Below are positions 18,214-27,556 of a DNA stretch of 64,000 nucleotides, in pieces. Both the position numbers and the translations under genes were made by a program. A model generated the notes under the pieces. It made no database searches. It saw only the letters and a list, made by a program, of their open reading frames with translations, and had not been told where the DNA came from. The stretch covers positions 310,001-374,000 of the forward strand of contig NZ_NNRL01000157.1 of assembly GCF_002252505.1 (NCBI RefSeq), read 5' to 3'. The stretch's first letter is position 1; every line of letters starts with the position of its first letter. The stretch is from Brucella grignonensis (GTDB lineage Bacteria; Pseudomonadota; Alphaproteobacteria; Rhizobiales; Rhizobiaceae).

Positions 18214-19061
18214 CACGCTTCTCCTGCGGCATTGGTGTTAAATACAAAATCGGAAACCGTCGGCAGACGATCACCCGTCGCATTTTCCGGCAGAGCCGAA
18301 AGCAGCGCGCGCGTATAAGGATGCTTAGGCTCGGTAAACAACGACAACACGTCGGAGTCTTCCATCTTATGCCCCTTATACTGCACGATCACACGATCCG
18401 CAGTTTCAGCAACAACGCCCATATCATGAGTGATCATGATGAGGCCCATGCCGTGTTCGACCTGAAGACGCATCAGCAGATCAAGGATCTGCTTCTGGAT
18501 CGTCACATCAAGCGCGGTTGTCGGCTCGTCGGCAATCAATAGCTTCGGGTTGCAGGCAATCGCAATCGCGATCATGACGCGCTGGCACTGACCACCCGAC
18601 ATCTGATGTGGGAAGCTCGACAGGCGTTCACCGGCATCGCGGATGCCAACCAGTTCGAGCAGTTCAATCGCACGGGCACGGCTTGCAGCGCCTTTAAGGC
18701 CCAGATGGCGCTTAAGCACTTCTTCAAGCTGATAGCCTACCGTGAAACACGGATTGAGGCTGGCAACGGGTTCCTGAAAGATCATCGAAATATCGCGTCC
18801 GATGATCTGGCGACGTTCCTTGTCGGACATCCCCTTCAAGTCTTTGCCGTCAAATGTCATGCTGTCAGCGGTCACGGTTGCGGTCTTGGGCAACAAACCC
18901 ATGACTGCAAGCATACCGACCGATTTTCCGGAGCCCGACTCACCCACGATGGCAAGCACTTCGCCCTTGTCCACCGAGATATCGATGCCATCGACCGCCT
19001 TGAACGGGCCAGTCGAGGTATCAAACGAAACCGTAAGGTTCTTGATTTCAAGCAGAGCCAT
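18213..19061 (-). CDS. dppD: Peptide ABC transporter ATP-binding protein
   Basis: A 282-residue ATPase with Walker [10 protein letters not shown], the Q-loop [13 protein letters not shown], signature [16 protein letters not shown] and Walker [15 protein letters not shown]. The C-terminal part ([18 protein letters not shown]) is the oligopeptide-transporter extension (oligo_HPY type). In relatives DppD also carries a Cys-rich metal-binding tail; I see no such cluster here. It is 3 bp from dppC and overlaps dppF. Confidence 0.9.
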   Translation of the reverse strand: MALLEIKNLTVSFDTSTGPFKAVDGIDISVDKGEVLAIVGESGSGKSVGMLAVMGLLPKTATVTADSMTFDGKDLKGMSDKERRQIIGRDISMIFQEPVASLNPCFTVGYQLEEVLKRHLGLKGAASRARAIELLELVGIRDAGERLSSFPHQMSGGQCQRVMIAIAIACNPKLLIADEPTTALDVTIQKQILDLLMRLQVEHGMGLIMITHDMGVVAETADRVIVQYKGHKMEDSDVLSLFTEPKHPYTRALLSALPENATGDRLPTVSDFVFNTNAAGEA

Positions 19062-19064
19062 CGA

Positions 19065-19973
19065 TCAGCTCCTCTTCAGTTTCGGGTCAAGCGCATCGCG
19101 CAGACCATCGCCGACCAGATTGATCGCGAGAACAGTGATCAGGATCGCAAGACCCGGGAAAGTCACAACCCACCACGCACGCATGATGAATTCGCGTGCT
19201 TCTGCAAGCATCGTGCCCCATTCCGGTGTCGGCGGCTGTGCACCCATGCCAAGGAAGCCAAGTGCTGCAACGTCGAGAATAGCGTTGGAGAACGACATGG
19301 TTGCCTGAACAACCAGCGGTGCAAGGCAGTTTGGCAGAATGGTCTTGAACATAAGACGCAGCTTGCTTGCACCGGCAAGCTTGGCAGCCGTCACATATTC
19401 ACGCTCCTTTTCGGCCATCACTGCGGCGCGGGTCAAACGCGAGAAATGCGGAAGCAGAACCAGTGTGATCGCGAGAACCGCGTTTATGAGGCCTGGTCCC
19501 AGGATCGCAACCAGGACCAGTGCGAGCAACAGCGACGGGAACGCCAGAATGACGTCCATGATACGCATGAAGACCGTATCGACACCACCACCGAAATAGC
19601 CTGAGATGACACCGATCGTAATGCCAAGGCACATCGAAATGATAACGATGACAAAACCGACCAGCAGCGAATACTGAGCACCATAGATCAGGCGAGACAG
19701 GATATCGCGACCGACCGCATCAGTTCCGAGAAGGAACTGCGTTGTGCCGCCCTGTTCCCAGAACGGAGGCGTCAAAAGGAAATCACGGAACTGTTCCGAA
19801 GGGTTATGCGGAGCGAGAACCGGTGCGAGGATAGCGACGATAACAAGCGCCAGAAATACGAAAAGACCGATGACAGCGCCGCGATTGACGCTGAAATAGA
19901 ACCAGAAATCTTTCAAAGCGCGGATTTTCCCGACTTCGTTTGCAGCTTCCGGCTGAATTGCTGAGTGTGTCAT
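19065..19973 (-). CDS. dppC: Peptide ABC transporter permease
   Basis: A 302-residue inner-membrane permease with an N-terminal OppC-type cytoplasmic tail, a first membrane helix at about residues 35-55, then a periplasmic segment with FLLGTDAVGRDILSRLIYG, a hallmark of DppC/OppC. The EAA motif for ATPase contact is AAKLAGASKLRLMFKTILPN. It forms a heterodimer with DppB. It is separated from dppB by 7 bp. Confidence 0.92.
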   Translation of the reverse strand: MTHSAIQPEAANEVGKIRALKDFWFYFSVNRGAVIGLFVFLALVIVAILAPVLAPHNPSEQFRDFLLTPPFWEQGGTTQFLLGTDAVGRDILSRLIYGAQYSLLVGFVIVIISMCLGITIGVISGYFGGGVDTVFMRIMDVILAFPSLLLALVLVAILGPGLINAVLAITLVLLPHFSRLTRAAVMAEKEREYVTAAKLAGASKLRLMFKTILPNCLAPLVVQATMSFSNAILDVAALGFLGMGAQPPTPEWGTMLAEAREFIMRAWWVVTFPGLAILITVLAINLVGDGLRDALDPKLKRS

Positions 19974-19980
19974 GATACCC

Positions 19981-20988
19981 TCACTTATGCCGGATACGCG
20001 GATTGATCAGGCCGTAAAGCAGATCGACAACCAGATTCACGATCATGATGATGAACGCGATAATCAGCAGTCCGCTCTGCACGACCGGATAGTCGCGACG
20101 CGAAATGGAATCGAGCATCCACTTGCCAATTCCGGGCCATGAGAAAATGGTCTCAGTCAGGATAGCACCCGCCATAAGCACACCGACCTGAAGGCCGATC
20201 GTGGTAATGACGGGGATCATTGCATTACGCAACGCATGAACACCGATAACACGGCGAATCGGCAGGCCCTTTGCGCGTGCCGTACGCACATAATCTTCAC
20301 CGAGCACTTCAAGCATCGCCGAACGTGTCTGGCGCGCAATCACCGCAAGCGGGATTGTTGCAAGCACGATGGTCGGCAGGATTAAATGCGAAGCCGCGGA
20401 AGTGAACGCGCCCTTCTGACCTGACAGCAAGCTGTCAATCAGCATGAATCCTGTTACCGGCGGGAAGTAATATAGCAGCGAGATGCGACCTGAGACCGGC
20501 GTCCATTGCAGAACACCTGAGAACAGGATGATCAGCAACAAGGCCCACCAAAAGATCGGCATCGAATAACCAACAAGCGAGATGCCCATAAGGCCCTGAT
20601 CGAACCACGAGCCACGCTTGACAGCAGCGATGACGCCGGCAGGGATGCCGAAGAGAACAGCCACAATAATCGCGCAAATCGAAAGCTCGACAGTCGCTGG
20701 GAACAGAGCAAAGAACTCCGTCAGAACCGGCTTTTTCGTGACCAAAGACTGGCCGAAATCACCATGGAGAAGGTTCCAGACATAGTTGATATATTGCTCC
20801 CACAACGGACGATCAAACCCGAGCTGAGCCAGCAACTGTGCATGGCGCTCCGGGCTGACACCGCGTTCGCCTGCCATCAGCAGTACAGGATCGCCCGGTA
20901 GAACGCGGACGAATGCGAAAGCAACGATCGTGATGCCGATGAAAGTCGGCACCAGATAGATGAGTTTGTTTAATATAAAACGAAACAT
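19981..20988 (-). CDS. dppB: Peptide ABC transporter permease
   Basis: A 335-residue permease starting MFRFILNKLIYLVPTFIGI, the typical DppB/OppB first helix, followed by VRVLPGDPVLLMAG. The EAA loop is DYVRTARAKGLPIRRVIGVH, and the conserved WPGIGKWMLDSISRRDYPVVQ segment is near the end. ATG 20988 is chosen; an upstream frame to 21024 would run into the intergenic hairpin. It lies downstream of dppA, with a strong hairpin between them. Confidence 0.92.
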   Translation of the reverse strand: MFRFILNKLIYLVPTFIGITIVAFAFVRVLPGDPVLLMAGERGVSPERHAQLLAQLGFDRPLWEQYINYVWNLLHGDFGQSLVTKKPVLTEFFALFPATVELSICAIIVAVLFGIPAGVIAAVKRGSWFDQGLMGISLVGYSMPIFWWALLLIILFSGVLQWTPVSGRISLLYYFPPVTGFMLIDSLLSGQKGAFTSAASHLILPTIVLATIPLAVIARQTRSAMLEVLGEDYVRTARAKGLPIRRVIGVHALRNAMIPVITTIGLQVGVLMAGAILTETIFSWPGIGKWMLDSISRRDYPVVQSGLLIIAFIIMIVNLVVDLLYGLINPRIRHK

Positions 20989-21001
20989 ACAAAAACTCCG
21001 A

Positions 21002-21030
21002 CCGGGTGCGGAGGAAACCTCCACACCCGG
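21002..21030 (-). promoter_or_regulatory. Intercistronic hairpin between dppA and dppB
   Basis: CCGGGTG-CGGAGG pairs with CCTCC-ACACCCGG around a short AAA loop. It begins 20 bp after the dppA stop and ends 14 bp before dppB. There is no U-run, so it more likely protects the dppA mRNA or partly attenuates transcription, giving more binding protein than permease. Confidence 0.65.
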
Positions 21031-21049
21031 CCGCTGGTGTTGTCAGATT

Positions 21050-22645
21050 TTACTCGGAGATATCGACATCTTCGAAGCGATAATCACCAAGCGGGCTCTG
21101 CTTGAAGCCCGTGACCTTGGCCGACATCGGCACAAATACGGTCGAGTGGGCAATGGTGTTCCACGGAGCCTGCTCCTTGAAGATCACCTGAGCTTCTTCA
21201 TAAAGCTTGACGCGCTCTTCATGGCTGGTCGAGACCTTGGCCTTCTGGATCAGGTCTTCGAACGGCTTGTAGCACCACTGCGCACGGTTGTTCGTACCAA
21301 CACCCGCACAGCCGAGGAGCGTGCCGAGGAAGTTGTCCGGATCACCATTGTCACCGGTCCAGCCAAGAATGACTGCGCCGTCGCGGTCCTTTTCGCCCGA
21401 CTTCTTGAGGTATTCACCCCATTCCATCGATACGATCTCAGCACTTACGCCAACCTTTGCAAAATCAGACTGCATGAGCTCAGCAGTACGACGTGCGTTT
21501 GGCATATAAGGACGGCTGACAGGCATCGCCCAGAGCTTCATCTTCAGATCCTTGACGCCTGCGGCTTCAAGAGCCTTCTTGGCAGCTTCCGGATCGTACT
21601 TGTCGTCCTCGATCTTGTCGTTATAGCTCCACATTGTCGGCGGAATCGGGTTCTTGGCGACCTGTCCCTGACCCTGATAGACCGCATCAACGATTGCCTG
21701 CTTGTTGACAGCCTGATTGAGTGCCTTGCGCACTTCTGGCTTATCGTATGGAGCGACCATCGTGTTGTAAGCAAAGTATGCGACGTTCAGACCAGCCTGT
21801 TCGTCAACCTTGAGATTGGAATCAGCTTGAAGACCCTTGATGTCTGCCGGTGCAGGATAGGACATCAGGTGGCACTCGCCGGCCTTGAGCTTCTGTGCAC
21901 GCACTGCAGGATCGGTCGTGATTGCGAAAACCAGATCGTCGATCTTTGGCTTTTCGCCCCAATAGTCCTGATTAGCCTTGAAGCGAACGACAGCGTCCTT
22001 CTGGTAGGCTACGAACTGGAACGGACCAGTGCCAACCGGGAACTGGTTGAGGTCGTCCTTCTTACCGTCAGCAGCGAGCTTGTCAGTGTATTCCTTCGAG
22101 ATGATCGAAGCGAAAGGCATCGAGATATTGGCGAGGAATGCAGCTTCAGGACGGTTCAGGACGAACTTGACCGTGTTGTCGTCGACCTTCTGGATTTCCT
22201 TGATCAGCGAACCCATTTCCATCGAATCGAAATATTCGTAGGTGATACCAGCCGTGTATTCGTGCCAAGGATTTTCCTTGTTACCCATACGGTCGAAGGA
22301 AAAGATCACGTCATCAGCGTTGAACTCACGGGTTGGCGTGAAGTTTTCGCTCGAATGAAACTTTACGCCCTTGCGAAGATGGAAGGTATATTCCTTACCG
22401 TCTTCCGAAACTTCCCAGCTTTCTGCCAGGCCCGGTACGACTTCTGTCGTGCCGTTTTTGAATTCTGCAAGGCGGTTATAGACCGGATGCGCCGACGCAT
22501 CGAACGTGTCACCGCCGGTATAGGCTGCTGGATCGAAACCCTCGGGAGATGCTGGCGAACAATATACAAAGGTCTTTGCCGATGCCGCGCCGCTCATCAG
22601 AGCGACAACTGCCGTTGCCGCCAGAAGTGTTTTATAGAATTTCAT
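21050..22645 (-). CDS. dppA: Dipeptide ABC transporter, periplasmic binding protein
   Basis: A 531-residue family 5 extracellular binding protein. The signal peptide ends VALMSGAASA (cleavage about residue 23), followed by KTFVYCSPASPEGFDPAAYT, the usual DppA start of the mature protein. The signature AGLNVAYFAYNTMVAPYDKPEVRKAL (seen in pieces) identifies the SBP_bac_5 domain. Relatives bind dipeptides and in some species haem or delta-aminolevulinate. The full operon dppABCDF follows in canonical order. A haem-handling type gene (HugZ-like) lies just upstream in the opposite direction. Confidence 0.92.
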   Translation of the reverse strand: MKFYKTLLAATAVVALMSGAASAKTFVYCSPASPEGFDPAAYTGGDTFDASAHPVYNRLAEFKNGTTEVVPGLAESWEVSEDGKEYTFHLRKGVKFHSSENFTPTREFNADDVIFSFDRMGNKENPWHEYTAGITYEYFDSMEMGSLIKEIQKVDDNTVKFVLNRPEAAFLANISMPFASIISKEYTDKLAADGKKDDLNQFPVGTGPFQFVAYQKDAVVRFKANQDYWGEKPKIDDLVFAITTDPAVRAQKLKAGECHLMSYPAPADIKGLQADSNLKVDEQAGLNVAYFAYNTMVAPYDKPEVRKALNQAVNKQAIVDAVYQGQGQVAKNPIPPTMWSYNDKIEDDKYDPEAAKKALEAAGVKDLKMKLWAMPVSRPYMPNARRTAELMQSDFAKVGVSAEIVSMEWGEYLKKSGEKDRDGAVILGWTGDNGDPDNFLGTLLGCAGVGTNNRAQWCYKPFEDLIQKAKVSTSHEERVKLYEEAQVIFKEQAPWNTIAHSTVFVPMSAKVTGFKQSPLGDYRFEDVDISE

Positions 22646-23017
22646 TTGGTGCCCGCCTCCACGGAAATAACATTGCGCGCACCCTAAGCGCGCAATCTGA
22701 CGCTATCGAAACGCTTGCCTTGTCACATTGCAAGCGCAATTTTTAGAATCCCGTCATATTCTCAACTGATTTTGCCCAAAATTATTAGATTTTTATTCCT
22801 CGGCATCGGCATGTTTTAGAAAATTGCGCTAAATGCCGTCAAATTATAATAATCTTCGCGCTTAAAATATATACAAAACCGTCTCATCAAATGCGACGCA
22901 GCAATTATACCTCGGTCGGATCCCGATCCTAGATAAACAAAATTGATATAGCGCTATACTCCTGCATCCTCACTGGCTATTAACTGGTGAGTTGTCCTCA
23001 TATTTGAGCCTGCTTTC
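22646..23017. other. AT-rich divergent promoter region dppA / hugZ-like
   Basis: About 370 bp of low-GC sequence between divergent genes. It should hold both promoters. A loose inverted pattern TTTTAGAA...GCGCTAAA near 22812-22831 vaguely resembles an iron-control element, but it is too imperfect to call. Confidence 0.4.
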
Positions 23018-23764
23018 ATGTCAGAAGACAAAAGCCCCATCCGCCCCACCACTCCAGAAGCAATCCAGCTGGCAAAAACGTTGATGCGCACCTCCCGCTA
23101 TGGTGCACTCGCCGTACTTGATTCATCAACAGACAGGCCTTTGGCCAGCCGCGTCGCCGTCGCCACGGATGTTGATGGGACACCTATCATTCTTGTATCC
23201 GGACTGGCAGCGCATACACCTGGCTTGATCGCTCATCCGGCCTGTTCGTTGTTACTTGGCGAGGTTGGCAAGGGAGATCCCCTCGCTCATCCCCGCATTA
23301 CACTCCATTGCACCGCTCTCAAGGTTGAGCGAAACTCAGCAGATTACGCCCACACAAGACGGCGTTATCTCAATCACAATCCCAAAGGCTCACTGTATGT
23401 CAACTTGGGCGACTTCGTCTTTTTCCGACTTGCTGTAGAATCTGCCAGTCTCAATGGCGGCTTCGGCAAAGCCTTCAACCTTAGTCACACCGACCTAATA
23501 AATTCGCCCAAAATAGCGCGTATCATTGCCTTATCGGAACAAGACGACATTGATGATCTCAACAGCAAACACGAAACCGAGATCAGCCTGCATGCGAAAC
23601 GTCATATTCACGCGAAGGGTCGCTGGAAAATAACGAGCCTTGATCCCGACGGTTTCAATCTGTCCAATGGTGACCACGTCATTCGATCTCATTTTCCAGT
23701 ACAAGCCGATTCTATCGAGCTAGCACTGGAAATGTTGACAGGTGTGCTGAAAAGCGACAACTGA
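23018..23764 (+). CDS. HugZ-like FMN-binding split-barrel protein with DUF2470 domain
   Basis: A 248-residue cytoplasmic protein. The N-terminal 150 residues form a pyridoxamine-phosphate-oxidase-like split barrel (RYGALAVLDSS, PLASRVAVATDVDG, HPACSLLLGEVGKGDPLAHPR). The C-terminal about 80 residues are a DUF2470 domain (HAKRHIHAKGRWKITSLDPDG). The combination is that of the putative haem-utilisation proteins related to HugZ, which degrade or bind haem. The true HugZ haem ligand is not clearly recognisable. Being next to a Dpp-type importer that can carry haem in other bacteria is suggestive only. Confidence 0.75.
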   Translation: MSEDKSPIRPTTPEAIQLAKTLMRTSRYGALAVLDSSTDRPLASRVAVATDVDGTPIILVSGLAAHTPGLIAHPACSLLLGEVGKGDPLAHPRITLHCTALKVERNSADYAHTRRRYLNHNPKGSLYVNLGDFVFFRLAVESASLNGGFGKAFNLSHTDLINSPKIARIIALSEQDDIDDLNSKHETEISLHAKRHIHAKGRWKITSLDPDGFNLSNGDHVIRSHFPVQADSIELALEMLTGVLKSDN

Positions 23765-23930
23765 AACAAAACCCCGATAGTTTTGGGACAAATTTCTAGT
23801 TTTTTTGGCCGGTAAATATAAGCAAGCCCTTTTCAATTTCTCCGTAGAGCATTAATTTCGGGGTGCCTTCGACAAATGTTGCGCGGGCTTTTTTTTAACC
23901 TAATGCTGTCTTACGGGGGTATGACTGCAA

Positions 23931-24278
23931 ATGACCAATGAAAATAATTTTTTTGATTTAATAGAAAATGTAGATGAAGCAGCTGATTTTCTTTCAGCTC
24001 TTGCCAATAACAAAAGACTACTCATTTTGTGCAAGTTACTTCACAATGAGATGTCTGTTGGTGCTTTGGCAAAAGCAATAGATCTTAGCCAATCGGCGTT
24101 ATCCCAGCACCTGGCAAAACTACGGGCACTTGACCTCGTATCCACGCGACGTGATGCGCAGACAATTTATTATATGGTATCTTCACCCCACATCGAGTTG
24201 ATGTTGTCTACGCTTTCAAGTCTCTATATGAGTCCTGTTCCGCGTCGACGCGAAATGGCAGCAGTCATACATCAATAA
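23931..24278 (+). CDS. nolR: ArsR-family regulator, NolR-like
   Basis: A 115-residue winged-helix protein. The recognition region LSQSALSQHLAKLRALDLVSTRRDAQTIYYM is nearly that of rhizobial NolR, and AADFLSALANNKRLLILCKLL and MSVGALAKAI match its first helices. NolR is a global repressor of nodulation, motility or virulence genes in Rhizobiales and represses itself. The base composition of this gene and its upstream region is more AT-rich than the neighbours. No metal-binding Cys pair is seen, as expected for NolR. The symbol rests on sequence memory only. Confidence 0.72.
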   Translation: MTNENNFFDLIENVDEAADFLSALANNKRLLILCKLLHNEMSVGALAKAIDLSQSALSQHLAKLRALDLVSTRRDAQTIYYMVSSPHIELMLSTLSSLYMSPVPRRREMAAVIHQ

Positions 24279-24306
24279 CGCACATCCATGAGGCATACGT
24301 CGTGCG

Positions 24307-25137
24307 ATGAAGGAAGAAGAAACCGGATCGCACGGCGTTGTCGTAAGAATTTTCGATTCTGGCGATAATCGTTTATCCCCCTATACGAATATTCGCGAAA
24401 AAGACCTCGTAGGCCGCCAACAGCGCTTCATTGCTGAAGGCAGAGTCGTCCTGAATGTTCTGTTTTCGGCTCAAGCCCGGTTCGAAACAGAGTCGCTGCT
24501 CGTTCTCGAAAATCGCCTGAATGGGTTAAAAGAGCAATTCAGGCATTTACCAGCAGGGGTAACGGTTTATTCCGTGCCTCAATCCGTCATGGATGAGGTC
24601 GCGGGGTTCCATGTCCATCGCGGAATTCTTGCCGTTGGACGACGAAAAGCCCAGCCCACACTTTCCGAGATGATCAGCCGCCTACCGGAAACGGCGCTCG
24701 TGGTGGTTTTGTGCGGCATTTCCAACCATGACAATGTGGGATCCATCTTTCGCAATGCGGCTGCATTCGAAGCTGACTGCGTTCTCCTTGACGAAACCTG
24801 TTGCGACCCGCTTTATCGAAAAGCAATCCGCGTTTCTGTAGGTGCCACGCTGAAGATGCCCTATTTCCACGGCTCCGCCATCGAAGAGATTATCGGCGCA
24901 TTGCAGTCAGCCAATTTTGACATACTGGCGTTGAGCCCCTCTTCTACCATGAGCATTTATCAGGCACCGAACCACAAGCGCCAAGCTCTGCTGCTCGGCA
25001 CAGAGGGAGAAGGCCTTCCGGCTCATCTGCTAAAGCAACTGACCGGAGCACGTATCCCAATGTCGAAAGAGTTTGACAGCCTGAATGTGGCGACCGCTTC
25101 CGGCATCGCTTTATCCCACTTCAGCCGGTTCGATTAG
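24307..25137 (+). CDS. SpoU/TrmH-family RNA 2'-O-methyltransferase
   Basis: A 276-residue SPOUT enzyme. The three family motifs are present: NHDNVGSIFRNAAAF (motif 1, with Asn and catalytic Arg), LLLGTEGEGLP (motif 2), and IPMSKEFDSLNVATASGIAL (motif 3). The N-terminal about 100 residues are a substrate-binding extension of the RNA-binding type. It methylates a ribose in tRNA or rRNA; the target is not evident. Its TAG stop codon (25135-25137) is the first three bases of a palindromic repeat. Confidence 0.85.
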   Translation: MKEEETGSHGVVVRIFDSGDNRLSPYTNIREKDLVGRQQRFIAEGRVVLNVLFSAQARFETESLLVLENRLNGLKEQFRHLPAGVTVYSVPQSVMDEVAGFHVHRGILAVGRRKAQPTLSEMISRLPETALVVVLCGISNHDNVGSIFRNAAAFEADCVLLDETCCDPLYRKAIRVSVGATLKMPYFHGSAIEEIIGALQSANFDILALSPSSTMSIYQAPNHKRQALLLGTEGEGLPAHLLKQLTGARIPMSKEFDSLNVATASGIALSHFSRFD

Positions 25138-25238
25138 AGCGCATCCCGAAAAGTGCGAAGCGGTTTTCGGACAAAGATGCGTGTTAAAACAAATATTTAG
25201 AGTGCCGATCTGATCCAATCAGGTCGAAACGCGCTCTA
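25135..25238. repeat. RIME/Bru-RS-type palindromic repeat, copy 2
   Basis: It starts TAGAGCGCATCCCGAAAAGT and ends GCGCTCTA, with the inner GAAGCGGTTTTCGG half and the second half GATCTGATCCAATCAGGTC. It lies between convergent genes and supplies the stop codon of the SpoU-type gene. Confidence 0.85.
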
Positions 25239-25255
25239 AAATAAACTCCGAAATG

Positions 25256-25286
25256 AAAAGCCTCCGAACAATGTCCGAAGGCTTCA
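25256..25286 (-). terminator. mnmA terminator
   Basis: On the minus strand AAGCCTTCGGA pairs with TTCGGAGGCTT, followed by TTCATTT. It lies just past the mnmA stop. Confidence 0.75.
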
Positions 25287-25311
25287 AAATTCAAACTCAT
25301 GTAGCGCTGTT

Positions 25312-26508
25312 TTAGGCTGCGGATTCTTTTGAGTTATTGGCGACCAGACGACGAAGCATTTCTTCAGCCTGCGGTTCACGCTCTGAGCGCCCGATAAATC
25401 CGCCGCCGAATACGCGCGCCGTATTACTGTCATCAGAATAAAGAACACAGGCCTGTCCGGGCGCAATGCCGCTTTCACCGTCAACGAGCTCGACCCATGT
25501 CTTCCCATCAACATGATGGAGAACAGCAGGACGTGGCGGACGTGTCGAGCGAACCTTGGCGAAGACCTCGACCCCACCTTCTGGCAGCGCATCAAGGGAA
25601 CCATCACCCAGCCAGTTCACGTCGCGCAGGAATACCTTGTGCGTTTCGAGCGCTTCACGCGGACCGACGATAACGCGCGTATTGGCGGCGTCCAGATGCA
25701 CCACATAAAGCGGCTCACCCGTTGCAACACCGATACCCCGGCGCTGGCCAACCGTATAATGCACGATACCGTCATGACGGCCCAGCACCCGGCCATCAAT
25801 ATGCACAATATCACCGGGCGTCGCCGCTTCCGGCTTCAACTTGGAGATGATGTCTGAGTATTTGCCTTGCGGCACAAAACAAATGTCCTGGCTATCCTGC
25901 TTTTTGGCGACGGTCAGCCCCATTTCTTCGGCGATTTCGCGCACCTGCGCCTTTGGCAGATGACCGAGCGGAAAGCGCAGATAATCAACCTGATCCTGCG
26001 TGGTCGCAAACAGGAAGTAGCTCTGATCACGATCAGAATCTTCCGGGCGGAACATCGCGCGATGCGCGCCATTGGCACGGCTGCGGATATAGTGCCCAGT
26101 TGCCAGCGCATCTGCACCAAGCTCGCGCGCAGTCTGTAAAAGATCTGCAAATTTGACGGTCTGATTGCAGGAAACGCAAGGAATCGGCGTCTCACCGCTC
26201 ACATAGGAATTTGCAAATGGATCGATAACAGCTTCACGGAAACGCGCTTCATAATCCAGTACATAATGCGGGATGCCGAGGCTTTCAGAAACACGGCGGG
26301 CATCTTCGATGTCCTGGCCAGCGCAGCACGAACCAGCGCGATGCACAGCCGCACCGTGATCATAAAGCTGCAGCGTCACGCCAACAACATCATAGCCCTC
26401 ACGTTTGAGGATCCCCGCCACAACGGATGAATCGACGCCGCCCGACATGGCGACGACAACGCGCGTGTCTTCCGGCTTTCCCGGCAGATCGAGGCTGTTC
26501 AGGCTCAT
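25312..26508 (-). CDS. mnmA: tRNA-specific 2-thiouridylase
   Basis: A 398-residue ATP-pyrophosphatase that puts sulfur on U34 of tRNA-Lys, -Glu and -Gln. The PP-loop SGGVDSS is at about residues 22-28, the two catalytic cysteines are in [14 protein letters not shown] and [14 protein letters not shown], and the central domain has [17 protein letters not shown]. The N-terminal insertion [13 protein letters not shown] is family-typical. ATG 26508 is chosen over an in-frame upstream start that lacks conservation. It stands alone. Confidence 0.93.
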   Translation of the reverse strand: MSLNSLDLPGKPEDTRVVVAMSGGVDSSVVAGILKREGYDVVGVTLQLYDHGAAVHRAGSCCAGQDIEDARRVSESLGIPHYVLDYEARFREAVIDPFANSYVSGETPIPCVSCNQTVKFADLLQTARELGADALATGHYIRSRANGAHRAMFRPEDSDRDQSYFLFATTQDQVDYLRFPLGHLPKAQVREIAEEMGLTVAKKQDSQDICFVPQGKYSDIISKLKPEAATPGDIVHIDGRVLGRHDGIVHYTVGQRRGIGVATGEPLYVVHLDAANTRVIVGPREALETHKVFLRDVNWLGDGSLDALPEGGVEVFAKVRSTRPPRPAVLHHVDGKTWVELVDGESGIAPGQACVLYSDDSNTARVFGGGFIGRSEREPQAEEMLRRLVANNSKESAA

Positions 26509-26820
26509 GATTGATTCCAGCTTCCGGGCAAACGCCCTGCTTCTCAAAGTTTAAGTTTGCGCCCTATATAGGTCACACAAAGGGTGATTGCCAAGATGTC
26601 GCAGCAAAAACAACGCGCATTTTGCAGCGTTGCGGTCACAATTTCGCGTGAGACATCCAGGAAAATCTCAGCATAAGCAGGTTTTTTTATGACTTTCTCT
26701 CTAAATAAGGCATTTTTTTGCAAGTGTTACCAGAGAGTTACCGGCTGTTTAGGTAATTCTTAAAGCTGTGGCGCTAGTCTCGGTCTCGATTAGGTCCTTG
26801 AGTGTTGTGTAGAGAGTACA
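26509..26820. other. Intergenic region mnmA / sciP
   Basis: About 310 bp between divergent genes, AT-rich, with no gene. Two CtrA-like half-site pairs lie at 26727-26763 (listed separately). Confidence 0.55.
26727..26763 (+). promoter_or_regulatory. Two candidate CtrA-binding sites in the sciP promoter
   Basis: TTAC-N7-TTAC at 26727-26741 and TTAG-N7-TTAA at 26749-26763 are close to the CtrA consensus TTAA-N7-TTAA. They lie 58-94 bp upstream of the sciP ATG, so CtrA control of its own antagonist is plausible. Confidence 0.5.
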
Positions 26821-27096
26821 ATGACCGATCTGACAAGACCGCGTATAAAATATGTTATTGGTCCCGATGGCAGTCCGCTGACCATCGCAGACCTCCCCCC
26901 CGCCACTACGAGGCGCTGGGTCATTCGCCGAAAGGCTGAAGTTGTCGCCGCTGTACGCGGTGGCCTTCTCAGCCTTGAGGAAGCATGCCAGCGTTATACA
27001 TTGACGGTGGAGGAATTTCTTGGCTGGCAGTCCTCGATCGATGAGCATGGTCTCGCCGGTCTTAGGACCACACGTATCCAGCAGTACAGACACTAA
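26821..27096 (+). CDS. sciP: SciP-type CtrA inhibitor (DUF1153)
   Basis: A 91-residue helix-turn-helix protein. The sequence IGPDGSPLTIADLPP, TRRWVIRRKAEVVAAVRGGL and LSLEEACQRYTLTVEEFLGW is the DUF1153 / SciP family signature. In Caulobacter SciP binds CtrA on DNA and blocks its recruitment of RNA polymerase, shaping cell-cycle transcription. The family is nearly confined to Alphaproteobacteria. It is followed by a strong terminator, so it is monocistronic. ctrA and chpT lie about 3-4 kb away. Confidence 0.9.
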   Translation: MTDLTRPRIKYVIGPDGSPLTIADLPPATTRRWVIRRKAEVVAAVRGGLLSLEEACQRYTLTVEEFLGWQSSIDEHGLAGLRTTRIQQYRH

Positions 27097-27134
27097 GATT
27101 CTGCCAGCTTCCTCGGAAGCAGCAGATACGCAAA

Positions 27135-27168
27135 CCAAACCCCGGCCGGGTCAATCGGCCGGGGTTTT
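27135..27168 (+). terminator. sciP terminator
   Basis: ACCCCGGCCG pairs with CGGCCGGGGT followed by TTTTCTTT, about 40 bp past the sciP stop. Confidence 0.92.
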
Positions 27169-27227
27169 TCTTTGATCAATCCCACCTATATGAAGAGAGC
27201 AGCCAAGCCTTTTGATGGAGTTCTCAG

Positions 27228-27524
27228 ATGAGCGAAAACATCCAGATTCGGAAAAGTGACAATACGGATAGCGGACGTTACTTTGTCGTCATCAACGGCG
27301 ACGATGCAGAAATGACCTACACGAAGCTGGGTCCAGCGCTGATTTCCATCGATCACACCTTCGTGCCCGGTTCGATGCGCGGTAAAGGCATCGCGCAGGC
27401 ACTGGCATTGAACGCTGTTGAAAATGCTCGTAAAACCGGCTGGAAAATCATCCCACGCTGCAGCTTCATGCAGGCACAGGTCAAACGGCATGCCGATTGG
27501 TCCGACGTCATCGAAGCTGAATAA
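27228..27524 (+). CDS. Small GNAT-like N-acetyltransferase (NATD1/YjdJ type)
   Basis: A 98-residue protein covering the minimal acetyltransferase fold. The acetyl-CoA-binding stretch is VPGSMRGKGIAQALALNAVE, followed by GWKIIPRCSFMQAQVKRH, a Cys-containing segment typical of the small Acetyltransf_CG family. The substrate is unknown. A GGAG precedes the ATG. It is convergent with the coiled-coil gene, and the pair is separated by about 30 bp. Confidence 0.82.
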   Translation: MSENIQIRKSDNTDSGRYFVVINGDDAEMTYTKLGPALISIDHTFVPGSMRGKGIAQALALNAVENARKTGWKIIPRCSFMQAQVKRHADWSDVIEAE

Positions 27525-27556
27525 GGGGCGAGTGTTTTTAACTCCCAGCTCCAGCT

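Noticed and set aside
20960-22687. 575-codon plus-strand frame opposite dppA
   Set aside because: It is the antisense shadow of dppA, whose family match, signal peptide and operon are clear.
22811-22831. Possible Irr/iron-control element upstream of the HugZ-like gene
   Set aside because: The two halves match poorly, and no second site supports it.
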